Notes under the pieces: model-generated
Database searches by the model: none
Seen by the model: the letters and a program-made list of their open reading frames with translations, nothing else
Told to the model about the DNA's origin: nothing
Shown: in pieces, positions 39,169 through 47,526 of the stretch
Numbering within the stretch: position 1 is the first letter of the stretch
How the letters are laid out: each line of letters begins with the position of its first letter
From: Bacteroidaceae bacterium
GTDB lineage: Bacteria; Bacteroidota; Bacteroidia; Bacteroidales; Bacteroidaceae
Direction: 5' to 3'
DNA: 59,997 bases
NCBI GenBank assembly: GCA_017379075.1
Contig: JAFNXL010000042.1
Span: forward strand, 1 to 59,997
Made by a program: the position numbers and the translations under genes

Positions 39169-40460
39169 TATGCGATATGTTTGAGCAAATCTCTCAGACG
39201 GGAGTGCAACGGCTTGTTAAGTGCCCATTGCCAGTCTGACCATGTGCGCAAAACAAAGGTGTTGTAGTCATAGAAGAAAGCGACACCGGGGAGAATCAGC
39301 AAAATGGCCATAATGGCAGCTACTAAGGGAAGTGTGTTTGTCGCCACAATAATCCACATCAAAACGAGTAGCGGCCACAGGATGAGGTTCACCCCGAAAC
39401 GGGCGGTGTTATAGAAAGCCTTGTCCTTGACCTTGCTTACGATGAGTAGTGACAGCAGCCACGAGGGAAGCGTGGTGATGGCACAGAAAAGATAATAGGG
39501 CAGCAGACAGAGCAATGCCAGACTTCCGGCAACGGCGGCCGCCAACGGGCGCTTGTGCTTGGTGGACGATGAACGTATATTGTGCTTTAGCCGCTTTTTC
39601 TTGAAGGCGGAGGCATTGGCATACAGCGTGGCGGTGTCTTCCTCCGGTGTGTTGGCTTTCATTTCCTGCACCTTCTTGATGGCGGCACGGTTGTGCATGA
39701 GTTGTTTGGCCGGGTTCAGGGAGTATGATTGTGCGGCAGAGAGTTTTGCCAGCTCCCATTGTGCTTCATAGTTTTCTGTGTCGGGGACGTATGTGATAAG
39801 CTCGCTCATACGCGTGGCCAGTTCTTCGCGTAGCATGGACTGAATCTGCACCGGTGTGGCCTCTCCTTCATGCTGTCTGACAAACTCGGTTACGTTGATG
39901 GGTCTGCCGAACGTGGCAACCGCAGTGGGGCGGTAGCGGAAATAGTGGCTGTACTCCAGTCCCATGGGAACGATATACACAGGCCTTTTATGTCCGAATT
40001 TCTTGTTGGCTTCAAATGCAATGTGGAAGATTCCCTTGCTCAGTGGCAGCAACGAGTGCTTGGGGCGGTGTTTTGCCTCGGGAAAGAGCGCCAGCGGATA
40101 GTGGTGGTTGAGCACCTTCACGCATTTGCGGATAATCTCTTCGTTCTGCTTTACAGAGGCAAAGCCGTCGCGGATACGGAAAATGGGCAACATCTTCAGA
40201 AAGGTGAAGGTCTTCTGCAACAAAGGCCTGCGGAAGATGTCCGCACGGGTCATGAATACGGTGGCGCGGTTCATGGCACGCAGTATCACCAGTGCGTCCA
40301 GTAATGCGCAGGTGTGGTTGCAGCCGATGATGACGGCGCCGTCTTTGGGAATATTTTCTTTACCCTTGACCGCAAGTCTGCGAAGCGACATGTTTATGAC
40401 TGGATTGACCAGACAGCAACGCAGGAATGTGTAGAAAAGATTTTTATGGTAAACTTGCAC
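39168..40460 (-). CDS. PlsC-family 1-acylglycerol-3-phosphate-type acyltransferase with C-terminal membrane domain
   Basis: 430 residues, with a GTG start at 40460. Acyltransferase motif I reads CNHTCALLDAL, with five rather than four residues between His and Asp, a variant also known from long Bacteroidetes members; motif III region LALFPEAKH and a further YIVPMGLEYS follow. Residues about 300-400 hold two to three hydrophobic segments (AAAVAGSLALLCLLPYYLF, LILWPLLVLMWIIVA). It probably transfers acyl chains to a glycerolipid precursor, though the acceptor is unproven. Convergent with mlaEF. Confidence 0.85.
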   Translation of the reverse strand: MQVYHKNLFYTFLRCCLVNPVINMSLRRLAVKGKENIPKDGAVIIGCNHTCALLDALVILRAMNRATVFMTRADIFRRPLLQKTFTFLKMLPIFRIRDGFASVKQNEEIIRKCVKVLNHHYPLALFPEAKHRPKHSLLPLSKGIFHIAFEANKKFGHKRPVYIVPMGLEYSHYFRYRPTAVATFGRPINVTEFVRQHEGEATPVQIQSMLREELATRMSELITYVPDTENYEAQWELAKLSAAQSYSLNPAKQLMHNRAAIKKVQEMKANTPEEDTATLYANASAFKKKRLKHNIRSSSTKHKRPLAAAVAGSLALLCLLPYYLFCAITTLPSWLLSLLIVSKVKDKAFYNTARFGVNLILWPLLVLMWIIVATNTLPLVAAIMAILLILPGVAFFYDYNTFVLRTWSDWQWALNKPLHSRLRDLLKHIA

Positions 40461-40476
40461 GGCTCAAAATAATCGT

Positions 40477-41433
40477 TTACTCCCCTCGCTTATGGCTTCG
40501 GTATCTGAAGATGATGGCTGCGGTGAGTCCGGAGATGATGTGCCAGATGCCCCACCAGGCGGTGATGAAAAGCATTCCGCCGTTTTGCAGTTCGGGAGGG
40601 AAAATATTGGGGTTGAACAATAGGATAAGTCCGAGTCCGGAATTCTGTATGCCCAATTCAATGGTGATGGCACGGCGGTCGGGCCGTGGCAGTCCGGACA
40701 GCTCGCCCAGGAAATAGCCGGTGGCAAGAGCAGCACCGTTATGGGCGAACACGATGAGCAGAATCCATTTGATGTATCTCATGAACAGGTCAAGGTTTTG
40801 GCGGAAAGCCAATATCACCATCAGCAGGAATACCAGAATTGAGAGAAATTGCAGAGGCTTGTTCAGAGCCTTGGCCAGTCGGGGCAGGTAGCGTGTGGTC
40901 AGTATGCCCAACACCAGAGGAACACCGAGCAGGAAGAACACCGTGACAAAGATGTCCCATACGGGAATGCTGAGCGTCTGCAACGCGTCCACCGCATGGC
41001 GGTTGAGGTAACCCACATAAAGGCTGCCCCAGATGGCAAAGTTGGCTGGAGTGGTCACAATGGCAGCCATAGTCGTTACGGCCGACATGGATACGGACAA
41101 CTCCCTGTTGCCCTTGGATATGGACGTGATGAAGTTCGATATGTTCCCTCCCGGGCAAGATGCCACCAGTATCATGCCCATGGCAACCATCGGCGTGATG
41201 AACTTATGGAAAAGGATAATCAGCAGGAAGGTCAGTGCCGGAAGAATAATCCACTGGCCAAAAACACCAATGAAGATGGATTTTGGGTGGCGGAACACCT
41301 TGATGAAGGTGCCGGGCTTTATGCCAAGGGCAACACCATACATGACAACGGCCAGGGCGATGTTCAGCAGTTCCATTCCGGTCCTGTTAAAGTTGATCTT
41401 TACGGGATCAAGATTCAGAAGTTCTTCGTACAT
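40477..41433 (-). CDS. Bile acid:sodium symporter (BASS) family transporter
   Basis: 318 residues, with about nine hydrophobic helices. The family motif is visible in SCPGGNISNFITSISKGN (about residue 93), and the C-terminal half carries ELGIQNSGLGLIL, the second conserved Na+-site region of BASS proteins. It should be a sodium-coupled importer of an organic anion; bile acid, pantothenate or keto acids are all possible. It lies 17 bp upstream of the acyltransferase gene on the same strand. Confidence 0.9.
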   Translation of the reverse strand: MYEELLNLDPVKINFNRTGMELLNIALAVVMYGVALGIKPGTFIKVFRHPKSIFIGVFGQWIILPALTFLLIILFHKFITPMVAMGMILVASCPGGNISNFITSISKGNRELSVSMSAVTTMAAIVTTPANFAIWGSLYVGYLNRHAVDALQTLSIPVWDIFVTVFFLLGVPLVLGILTTRYLPRLAKALNKPLQFLSILVFLLMVILAFRQNLDLFMRYIKWILLIVFAHNGAALATGYFLGELSGLPRPDRRAITIELGIQNSGLGLILLFNPNIFPPELQNGGMLFITAWWGIWHIISGLTAAIIFRYRSHKRGE

Positions 41434-41746
41434 AATGATAATTTAACCGCAATATCCTGAAATATTTCGTCTTATTCATATGATCTATGATGCAAAAGTA
41501 ATAAGTTTTTTTGAAGAAAAAGAATTTTTTGCCAGAATGCTTCGCGTAATTTTGAATAATTATGCAGATAAAACGGAGAATGGCAGAATCGGTGTAACTT
41601 AAATCCAGTTTTCCTAAACTCATTGCTAAGGGCGCACGCCCCATTGTGAACAAGGTTAAACAAGTACGGCTCTGCGCTTGCTCAACCGCAAATACCAGCA
41701 TCTTGCCGCGAGTCTATGCCAGTACCGCGACGGTACCATATAAAGT
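41434..41746. other. Intergenic region upstream of the BASS transporter
   Basis: No credible gene is present. The stretch carries the transporter's leader, then GC-richer sequence with inverted GTACC words (AGTACCGCGACGGTACC at 41721-41736) leading into the 22-bp array that starts at 41747. A frame of 87 codons at 41716-41979 runs across the array and has no protein-like character. Confidence 0.5.
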
Positions 41747-41944
41747 GGTACTGGAGTACCATCGCTTTGGTACTGCAGTGTATTAGGCTTGATACTGCAG
41801 TTTCGTCGGCATGGTATTGTAGCGATGAAAAAGACCGACCAAAAAGGCAACGCGGTGCGATGAGAAAGTCATGCCGTTGCGATGGCTATTCCATGCTGTT
41901 GTCTTTGCCCCCGCAACGCATTGCGTTTTTGACGGCACTTTATA
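41747..41944. repeat. 22-bp-period array A, 3' of the LRR gene
   Basis: Units start exactly every 22 bp: GGTACTGGAGT at 41747, GGTACTGCAGT at 41769, GATACTGCAGT at 41791, GGTATTGTAGC at 41813. The second 11 bp of each unit are less conserved. The same phase continues with a different word: GCGATGAGAAAGTCATGCCGTT at 41857 and GCGATGGCTATTCCATGCTGTT at 41879, then units ending GCATT and CACTTTATA. Units are thus two 11-bp halves, equal to about one helical turn each. It is not a CRISPR (no spacer/repeat contrast, too short). Function unknown. Confidence 0.7.
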
Positions 41945-41950
41945 AAGAGC

Positions 41951-41990
41951 AGACGCACCGCCCTAATATAATAAGGTAGTGCGTCTTTTT
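41951..41990 (+). terminator. Plus-strand terminator with no obvious upstream gene
   Basis: AGACGCAC (41951-41958) pairs with GTGCGTCT (41979-41986) and the T-run follows on plus. It lies just past array A and 28 bp from the stop of the minus-strand LRR gene. It may serve the LRR gene as a hairpin, but the T-tract is on the other strand, hinting at a plus-strand transcript through the array. Confidence 0.65.
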
Positions 41991-42013
41991 GAATCTGTAT
42001 ATGTGGACAGGAT

Positions 42014-44119
42014 TTATCTGACCGCAATTTTCTTCCCGTTTATGATGTAGATGCCTTTGGGCAGCGTGCCTTGCAAATCGCTCATGCGGACTTGTCTCTT
42101 CACCGTCACGCCCTGCAGGTTATATACGTCTACGATGCTTTCATCCTCAAGTCCCTCTATGCCGTCGGCGGTGTAGAAACCTCTCCATTCGTTGGCGGCC
42201 ATATATGCCTCCTCACTTCCTTCGGGTACAATCAGCTTGCAGTTCAGACGGTCAACCTGCTCAAAAGCTTGTTTTTCACATACAGGTGGTTCGGTGGCAT
42301 GACAGGTTATTTGCCGTAAGTTTGTGCAAAGGCAAAAAGCAAAGGTTGCTATGTTTTTCATGCTTTCAGGTATAATGACTGAAGTTAGATTGTTGCATTC
42401 ATAGAAAGCACTATGGCCAATACTTGTTACCTTTTCTGGGATTTCAATAGAGTTGAGATTCCTACAGTACGCAAAAGATTTTTCTCCTATGCTTGTCACG
42501 CTGTTTGGAATCACGATAGAGGTAAGATTGGTGCAAAAGTCAAAAAGATAACTCTCTATGGCACTCAAATTATTCGGCAACTTTACCGAAGTCAGTCTTT
42601 CACAGTCCCAGAACGCTCCAAAACCTATACTTGTTACATTATCGGGAATTTCAATCGAGGTAATACGGGTGCCTCTGAATGCAGTTGCGCCAATGCTGGT
42701 TACACTGCCAGGAATATTTATTGAGGTTAGTTTGCTGATATGGTAAAATGCATCGCTTCCTATACTCGTTGTGTTATTAGGGATGATTGTTGACATACAG
42801 CCTGTAATCAACGTGTTCGTTTTAGAGTCAATGATGGCATTGCAATCTTCTCTTGAATCATACATTTTGTTGTTTTTGTCCACTTTGATTGAGGAAACTT
42901 CCAAACATTCCCTGAATACATTGCCTTCGATGCTTTCTACACTGTTTGGAATTTCAATTGATGTCAGCCCCCTGCAACCACAAAATGCTCTTGATCCAAT
43001 ATGAGTAACATTGGCGGGAATTTCAATTGATGTCAGTCCGTTGCAACCATAGAATGTTTCTGATTCAATACGGGTAACATTGGCAGGAATCTTGATCGAT
43101 GTTAGTTTGGAACAAAACCAAAAGGCTGAAGGTCCAATTTTTTCCAGTTTCTCTGGAACTTCAATCTCTGTAAGCTTGGAACATTCTGCAAATGCATACT
43201 CCCCGATGTTTGTTACGCTGTTCGGTATTTTTAATGACTCCAATTCTCTACAATAATTAAAGGCACGTCCACCAATGTCGGTCAGTCCTTCGTGAAGGAT
43301 AACGGAACTTAAGTTGAAGCAGGAAGCAAATGTACTGTTTTTAATACTTTTTACACTTTTGGGAATATCAATAGAAGTCAGCTTGCAATAATAAAAGGCA
43401 TGACTGCCAATGTCTGTTATGCTGTTTGGCATGTTAATTGTAGTTAATCCCGTAAAATAGAATGCGCTATCTCCGATTTCTGTTATTCCATCTGGAAGTT
43501 CAATTGAAGCCAGTGCCATACACTCATAAAAAACCCCTTTTCCAATGTTTTTAACAGTAGATGGTATATTTATTTGTCTCAAATACCTGCACGATGCAAA
43601 AGCCTGACTTGGGATACTGGTGATGTCACATGAGAGTTTAACTGAAGTCAGATTGGTGCAACTATGGAAAGCCCTTTCTCCAATATTAGTCACGTTTTTG
43701 GGTATTTCAATGGATGTAATCTTTTTACATGCGGCAAATGCACTTTTCCCAATATTAGTCAAACCTTCAGGGAGTACAGTGAGGTAGAAGTTGCTACATC
43801 CATAAAACGCTTCATCTCCAATTGTTTTTATGCTGTGTGGGAATGCAATATAGCTCAATCTGTTGTTTTTATAGAATGCCCGTTCTTCTATGCTTGTAAC
43901 AGAATAAGTGACGTTTTTATATACAATGGTTTCTGGAATATTAAAGCGGCCGTATAAATGATAGCCATTGATTTCACCGCATACGCCCACAGTCTTTTCA
44001 CTTTCTGATGTGATGTTATAATAAATCCCGTCAACCTCAAAATCATAGGCCAGGGCCGAAGTGCTGCATAATAGCGCTACTATTATTGCAAACCAGTTTC
44101 TCAATGTCATAGTTTTCAT
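42014..44119 (-). CDS. BspA-like leucine-rich-repeat (LRR_5) surface protein
   Basis: 701 residues. The signal peptide (LRNWFAIIVALLCSTSALA) is followed by about 20 LRR_5 repeats of about 23 residues with the pattern SIEIPNSVTSIGxxAFxxCxxLT, running from about residue 65 to 630. BspA-like proteins in oral and gut Bacteroidales mediate adhesion to host or bacterial surfaces. The C-terminal part VDVYNLQGVTVKRQ...LPKGIYIINGKKIAVR resembles the short C-terminal module, sometimes a type IX-like sorting signal, of Bacteroidales surface proteins. The gene is more AT-rich than its rhamnose-operon neighbours and is flanked by 22-bp-period arrays on both sides. A minus-strand TATTTTTG box lies at 44153-44146. 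Confidence 0.9.
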   Translation of the reverse strand: MKTMTLRNWFAIIVALLCSTSALAYDFEVDGIYYNITSESEKTVGVCGEINGYHLYGRFNIPETIVYKNVTYSVTSIEERAFYKNNRLSYIAFPHSIKTIGDEAFYGCSNFYLTVLPEGLTNIGKSAFAACKKITSIEIPKNVTNIGERAFHSCTNLTSVKLSCDITSIPSQAFASCRYLRQINIPSTVKNIGKGVFYECMALASIELPDGITEIGDSAFYFTGLTTINMPNSITDIGSHAFYYCKLTSIDIPKSVKSIKNSTFASCFNLSSVILHEGLTDIGGRAFNYCRELESLKIPNSVTNIGEYAFAECSKLTEIEVPEKLEKIGPSAFWFCSKLTSIKIPANVTRIESETFYGCNGLTSIEIPANVTHIGSRAFCGCRGLTSIEIPNSVESIEGNVFRECLEVSSIKVDKNNKMYDSREDCNAIIDSKTNTLITGCMSTIIPNNTTSIGSDAFYHISKLTSINIPGSVTSIGATAFRGTRITSIEIPDNVTSIGFGAFWDCERLTSVKLPNNLSAIESYLFDFCTNLTSIVIPNSVTSIGEKSFAYCRNLNSIEIPEKVTSIGHSAFYECNNLTSVIIPESMKNIATFAFCLCTNLRQITCHATEPPVCEKQAFEQVDRLNCKLIVPEGSEEAYMAANEWRGFYTADGIEGLEDESIVDVYNLQGVTVKRQVRMSDLQGTLPKGIYIINGKKIAVR

Positions 44120-44320
44120 AGAAGTAAATTTTATTATTAATAATGCAAAAATACTGATAATGTTTTAGATATGTAACGAAAGATGTGTTAAAAGATGTTA
44201 TATGAACCTTAATTTTATCAAAATGTCGCTTATAGTTAGCAAATGAATATTCCAGACAAAGTACACAATAACTCTACATCGGATGAAAATCTTTGACAAA
44301 TTGAGATTTTTTAGGAAATC

Positions 44321-44430
44321 CAGCTGAAAAGTCGAAAATGCCCAGTTGGAAAAATATTATTTCCCAACAGGAAAATTATTTTTTCTCAGTTGGAAAGTTA
44401 AAAATTTCCAGTAGGGCATTTTGGGACGGC
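44321..44430. repeat. 22-bp-period array C, 5' of the LRR gene
   Basis: Five units begin exactly 22 bp apart: CAGCTGAAAAG at 44321, CAGTTGGAAAA at 44343, CAACAGGAAAA at 44365, CAGTTGGAAAG at 44387, CAGTAGGGCAT at 44409. The second halves are mostly A/T ending in TTTCC or similar, so neighbouring units can pair (GTTGGAAA with TTTCCCAAC; TTGGAAA with TTTCCA). The whole is bracketed by AAAATGCCC (44335-44343) and GGGCATTTT (44414-44422). It sits about 200 bp upstream of the LRR start. Confidence 0.7.
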
Positions 44431-44522
44431 CTTTTAGGTTCGTTTTTGAACTATTTCGAGTGGTTTTTGTTCATTTTGGAATCAATGTATGGTTCGCGGG
44501 AAAAAGTAAAAATGTTTGACAT

Positions 44523-45303
44523 TGAGTGGTGAGTGGGTAGGGGGTAGCGATTGGCACACAGATGACACGGATGCGACGGATGATCACAGATTTTGACCAA
44601 TGAGTAGTGAGCAATGAGCGTTTAACGAATATCGTTTGAATAATCTCCGTTGCCGGTTCCCGTCTTTCAGACGCCATTTATATACGGACATTATAAACCG
44701 GAGGCTTGAAAGCCCCCGGCTATTTAATTCCCCGTCTTCCAGACGTTTTTTCTTTTCCGTAAATAAGTAGAGGCGTCTGAAGGACGCGATGCCCGAAAGG
44801 GCGAATAGCCGCGGGTTCTTGAACCCGTGGTATTCAAGCGCCCCTCACACATTCGCCGTCTGCAAAGACGGGAATCGGCAATGGTTTTGAGCAATGAGTT
44901 GTGAGTTTTTTCGACTAAAGAACAGAAGAACATTTTGAGTGATGAGTGATGAGGGGTGAGGGAGTAGGGACGTTGCGTGCAGCGTCCGAAGAGAACACGA
45001 GAGTTATAATCTCACACTTTCACGAATCTCACGAAATATTGCTCTAAGCCTTTGGTGGGATTGGCGGGATTGGCGTGAGTGAAAACCCCGGACGCTGCAC
45101 GCAGACGTCCCTACCTCTTCACCGCTCACCGTTTAATAATGGCACGCAGATGACGCCAATGCGACAGATTACCGCAGATTTAATTTTTTGATAGAGTAAT
45201 AAAAGGACCTATTTTTCTTTTGATACTTCTGTTCTTATGTCAAATCTCATCGCTCACAACTCAAAAATCTGTCGTATCTGTGTAATCTGTGTGCCATTCA
45301 CCA
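44523..45303. repeat. Dense patch of dispersed phrase and REP-like repeats
   Basis: No gene. Families seen: TGAGTGATGAGTGATGAG-type words (44523-44543, 44599-44620, 44886-44906, 44935-44965, 45243-45262); CACAGATGACACGGATGCGAC-type words (44552-44594, 45140-45180, and inverted CTGTGTAATCTGTGTGCC at 45262-45297); REP-like GTCTTTCAGACG/GGCTTGAAAGCCCCCGGC and GCGGGTTCTTGAACCCGT palindromes (44657-44880); and a GGGACGT...GCAGCGTCC element at 44965-44988 facing its inverted partner at 45089-45113. The same families occur at 11.6-13.6 and 16.8 kb. Confidence 0.75.
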
Positions 45304-45422
45304 TATTTGTCAAAAAACAAGAAAAAGGGATTTGGGGGTGACGGAAGAAAATACGGAGATATTCAACCTTCTTATAATCAATCGGATGCAAATCCGTAAA
45401 ATTACCTCTGAAATCACACGAA

Positions 45423-45464
45423 AAAAAGACTTAAGTGTTTCTGGAGTTTCACTTAAGTCTTTTT
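45423..45464 (-). terminator. Terminator of the rhamnose operon, built from array B units
   Basis: AAAAAGACTTAAGTG (45423-45437) and CACTTAAGTCTTTTT (45450-45464) form a perfect 15-bp stem; on the minus strand it ends in a T-run. A second hairpin, AACACTTAA (45470-45478) with TTAAGTGTT (45497-45505), precedes it. Both lie 3' of rhaD. Confidence 0.75.
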
Positions 45465-45515
45465 GGAAAAACACTTAACTGTTACTGAAGAAACACTTAA
45501 GTGTTATTTTTACCC
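45428..45515. repeat. 22-bp-period array B, 3' of rhaD
   Basis: Four units start exactly every 22 bp: GACTTAAGTGT at 45428, CACTTAAGTCT at 45450, CACTTAACTGT at 45472, CACTTAAGTGT at 45494. The core ACTTAAGT is palindromic; second halves are TTCTGGAGTTT, TTTTGGAAAAA, TACTGAAGAAA, TATTTTTACCC. The period and 11+11 structure equal those of arrays A and C although the words differ. Adjacent units form terminator-like hairpins at the end of the rhamnose operon. Confidence 0.75.
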
Positions 45516-45551
45516 GATTTTTGTGTAAGGATTTTTCTGTTCCATTCTGAT

Positions 45552-46373
45552 TTAACAAGGTCTTTCCTTGGGCAGCTTGAAGACATCCTGTATGTCTTTT
45601 ACGTCCTTTTCTGTCATGCCGTCGGGTTCCGAACCCATGTTGCGGGCACACATATAGATGTTGGCTGCCTTGCAGAGAACGTCGGTCTGGTCGAAGGCGT
45701 CCATGATGTCTGTGCCTACTGCCACGGTTCCGTGCTTCTCCCACAATACCACATCGTGGGTCTTTATCTGCTCCAATGTGGCGTCGGCCAGTTCAATGGA
45801 ACCGGGGATGTAATAGGGTACAATGCCGATTCCCAACGGAGCGAATGCCAATGTTTCCGGTATCATGGACCAGAGGACACGGGTCATCTCGTCGCCCTTG
45901 AGGAAGCGGCGGATGTGCGACATGGCCACCAGTTCAATGGGGTGGGTGTGGAGCGTGGCCTTGTATGTGCTGCCTGTCTCCAGCAGATAGTTCTGCAGGG
46001 CAAGGTGTGAGGGAAGCTCGCTTGTGGGCATCACGGGTTCGTCGGCAATGATTTCGTAGGACGCGCAGTCGTCGCAGATGCGGATGATGGCTCCGTTCTG
46101 CATGGGCCAACGCGCAAGGTCTCGCATGCGCTTGCCTGTTCCCTTGGCATAGAAGTACTTTCCTTTCAGATAGGGGAGCACCTTGCCAATCTGCTTGGCG
46201 GGGGCTATGGCTGGCATGGCCTTTATTTCGTCGTCTACAAATTCGGTTACATTGACAGTGATGTTGCCGCCGTTGCGTTCGGCCCATCCTTTTTGCCACA
46301 GGTAGCCGGTTACTTCTGCCACTTGGTTGATGACAGCGGCCAGTCCGGGGCGTCCGTCTAATATACTGCTCAT
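45552..46373 (-). CDS. rhaD: Rhamnulose-1-phosphate aldolase
   Basis: 273 residues. Class II, zinc-dependent aldolase splitting L-rhamnulose 1-phosphate into dihydroxyacetone phosphate and L-lactaldehyde. Recognisable parts: GWAERNGGNITVNV near the N-terminus, the metal site THPIELVAMSH (His pair) and later VLWEKHGTVAVG. Last gene of the rhaB-rhaA-rhaT-rhaD run, 25 bp after rhaT. No lactaldehyde reductase gene follows in this window; the next 1.4 kb is repeats. Confidence 0.95.
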   Translation of the reverse strand: MSSILDGRPGLAAVINQVAEVTGYLWQKGWAERNGGNITVNVTEFVDDEIKAMPAIAPAKQIGKVLPYLKGKYFYAKGTGKRMRDLARWPMQNGAIIRICDDCASYEIIADEPVMPTSELPSHLALQNYLLETGSTYKATLHTHPIELVAMSHIRRFLKGDEMTRVLWSMIPETLAFAPLGIGIVPYYIPGSIELADATLEQIKTHDVVLWEKHGTVAVGTDIMDAFDQTDVLCKAANIYMCARNMGSEPDGMTEKDVKDIQDVFKLPKERPC

Positions 46374-46398
46374 TTTTCTTTTCTGTTATATTTGATTA

Positions 46399-47433
46399 TT
46401 ATGCGAGAAGCTGGGGCACGAAGCTGCTGATGATAAGTATGCACAGTCCCAGCAAAAGCACGGCAATGGTTTTGGGAGAACAGCCCTTCCACTCCTTCAG
46501 GATGATTCCCCATACGTTGGAGAAGGTCACGTTGAGTGCCATAAGAATGCAGAAGGAGAAGGTCATGAGGTCGGGCGAATCTGCCAAGAATCCCTGTCCC
46601 AATGACAGCCCGAAGAACTGGCTATACCACAACGCTCCAGCCAACAGGCAGAAGACGAGGTTGTTGCCCCAAACGCTTGTTTTGCCATAGTCGCTCCAGG
46701 TCTTGTTCTTGCTGTTCTGATAGAAACAGTAGATGGCATTGGTACAGAAACCGCCCAAGGTAACCAGGAAGGTGGCGGGCAGACCGCGGAACATGGCGTC
46801 TGTCTCGGGGAAGGTGATGGAGGCTCCGAAGGTGAGTCCCACATTGAAGCATCCGCTCATGAAACCGGCCAGCAGTGCGATGGCGAGTCCCTTGGGGAAG
46901 TTGAAGTCCTTGACCGCCTGTCTCTTTTCTTCCTCGGAGAGCGATGCGCTCTTCATGGAGCCGGCCACACCGATGATGGCAATGCCGACAAGGGTTACCA
47001 CCACGCCAATGATGACGGCAGAGGTGAGTTTGGAAAGCGGATCCTGCTCGGGGAAGAAGATGTTGAGGAACACGGGGCCGAGGATGGTGCCCAGTCCGGC
47101 ACAGGTGCCCAGGGCAATGCTCTGTCCCAGCGCCACACCCAGATAGCGCATGGAGAGGCCGAAGGTGAGTCCGCCCACACCCCACAGCACACCGAAGAGG
47201 ATGGTCATGCCCACGTTGAAGGCTTTCTGGTCAGTGAAGAGTTCGAAAAGGCTGTGTCCTTCGGGTACGGCCAGCAATGCGCCCAGGAAAGGCAGTATGA
47301 GCCAGGCAAAGAGACCCTGTACAATCCAATAGGATTCCCAGGACCAGTCCTTTATCTTATTGATGGGCACATAACTGCTCGACTGGCAGAATGCGCCGAT
47401 GGCAATGATGATGAGTCCGATGAGTATTTCCAT
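46399..47433 (-). CDS. rhaT: L-rhamnose-proton symporter
   Basis: 344 residues with about ten hydrophobic helices. It matches RhaT-family permeases in length and in pieces such as NKIKDWSWESYWIVQGLFAW, RYLGVALGQSIALG and FGASITFPETDAMFRGLPA. It imports L-rhamnose across the inner membrane. A hairpin with a T-tract separates it from rhaA (47461-47514), which could lower its expression relative to the upstream enzymes. Confidence 0.95.
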   Translation of the reverse strand: MEILIGLIIIAIGAFCQSSSYVPINKIKDWSWESYWIVQGLFAWLILPFLGALLAVPEGHSLFELFTDQKAFNVGMTILFGVLWGVGGLTFGLSMRYLGVALGQSIALGTCAGLGTILGPVFLNIFFPEQDPLSKLTSAVIIGVVVTLVGIAIIGVAGSMKSASLSEEEKRQAVKDFNFPKGLAIALLAGFMSGCFNVGLTFGASITFPETDAMFRGLPATFLVTLGGFCTNAIYCFYQNSKNKTWSDYGKTSVWGNNLVFCLLAGALWYSQFFGLSLGQGFLADSPDLMTFSFCILMALNVTFSNVWGIILKEWKGCSPKTIAVLLLGLCILIISSFVPQLLA

Positions 47434-47460
47434 AATACATTATATATTATATATAGACAT

Positions 47461-47514
47461 AAAAAAGAGACCCACCTGATGCCTCTTCGCAGGGGAAGGG
47501 CAGAGGGTGGGTCT
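47461..47514 (-). terminator. Intra-operon hairpin/terminator between rhaA and rhaT
   Basis: On the minus strand AGACCCACC (47514-47506) pairs with GGTGGGTCT (47476-47468), followed by CTTTTTT. Its position inside the operon suggests partial termination or 3'-end protection of a rhaB-rhaA message. Confidence 0.7.
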
Positions 47515-47526
47515 GCATGATTTTCT

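Noticed and set aside
41747-41944. CRISPR array
   Set aside because: The period is only 22 bp, the conserved part about 11 bp and drifting, with no unique spacers of about 30 bp and no cas genes. Arrays B and C fail for the same reasons.
41716-41979. 87-codon ORF on plus through array A
   Set aside because: Its open frame follows from the 22-bp repeat; there is no protein-like segment and the start lies within a repeat word.
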